DNA of 5,971 nucleotides, from positions 1-5,971 of the forward strand of contig CATMVR010000347.1 of NCBI GenBank assembly GCA_950075905.1, given 5' to 3'. The translations under genes were made by a program, and so were the position numbers. This document shows positions 5,882 through 5,971 of the stretch, piece by piece. This DNA is from an uncultured Persicitalea sp. Lineage in GTDB: Bacteria > Bacteroidota > Bacteroidia > Cytophagales > Spirosomataceae. How positions within the stretch are numbered: the first letter of the stretch is position 1; each line of letters opens with the position of its first letter. The notes beneath the pieces are model-generated. The model made no database searches and was not told the DNA's origin. It saw only the letters and a program-made list of their open reading frames with translations.

Positions 5882-5971
5882 ATGAAAGTAACAAAAGTTA
5901 CCAAGCCCAAAAATGGCCTTCCCCGTTGGATGAGGCTCGCCAATCCCCTTACCAAAAAAGACCCCGTTCTT
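5882..5971 (+). CDS. N-terminus of an unidentified protein (partial)
   Basis: An ATG at 5882 opens a frame that stays open for all 30 codons to the right edge. The residues are strongly basic (Lys2, 5, 8, 10, 25, 26; Arg15, 18) with no hydrophobic core yet, and include the short segment LPRWMRLANP. I do not recognise the family. A long basic N-terminus could precede a later signal peptide or membrane segment, as in some Bacteroidota envelope proteins, but nothing visible proves this. The start is supported by the -7 box and leader hairpin upstream, and by the AT-rich gap giving way to more GC-rich sequence at the ATG. No Shine-Dalgarno is visible, as for the other genes here. Confidence 0.6.
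   Translation, partial: MKVTKVTKPKNGLPRWMRLANPLTKKDPVL

Overview
The window looks like chromosomal DNA of a member of the Bacteroidota, most likely an environmental Cytophagales-type bacterium. The coding regions look moderately GC-rich and the intergenic gaps are clearly AT-rich. No gene start has a convincing Shine-Dalgarno sequence. One exact Bacteroidota-type -7 promoter box (TAnnTTTG) lies ahead of the last gene. The placement rests on these traits and on the character of the proteins; no database search was possible.

Layout: positions 1-1242 (minus strand) hold the N-terminal half of gyrA (DNA gyrase subunit A), cut by the left edge. A 361-base AT-rich divergent intergenic region (1243-1603) follows. 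Four plus-strand genes come next: a GntP-family permease (1604-2878), a RidA-family imine/enamine deaminase (2978-3451), a fold-type III PLP enzyme of the D-threonine aldolase / D-serine dehydratase family (3458-4564), and a family M19 membrane-dipeptidase-type metallopeptidase (4594-5667). A 214-base regulatory gap holds a promoter and a leader hairpin. The first 30 codons of an unidentified gene (5882 to the right edge) end the window.

The four central genes read as one catabolic module. The last three are tightly packed, with gaps of 6 and 29 bases. The permease is separated from them by a 99-base gap holding a heptad-repeat hairpin. The suggested logic is that the permease imports a small hydroxylated acid or D-amino acid, the M19 peptidase frees an amino acid from dipeptides in the cytoplasm, the PLP/metal enzyme cleaves or dehydrates a D-beta-hydroxy amino acid (D-serine, D-threonine or D-3-hydroxyaspartate), and RidA hydrolyses the reactive enamine/imine made by dehydration. 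E. coli dsdXA also pairs a GntP-family permease with a PLP-dependent D-serine dehydratase, but there the enzyme is an unrelated fold-type II protein. The substrate is not settled by sequence: the permease itself resembles the gluconate (GntT) branch more than DsdX.

There is no sign of mobile elements, CRISPR arrays, tRNA or rRNA genes, or phage genes. The best material for a second look is the module and its His-x-Cys metal site, the heptad hairpin at 2882-2938, the promoter plus hairpin leader at 5802-5843, the short first membrane segment of the permease, and the alanine in the quinolone-resistance region of GyrA.
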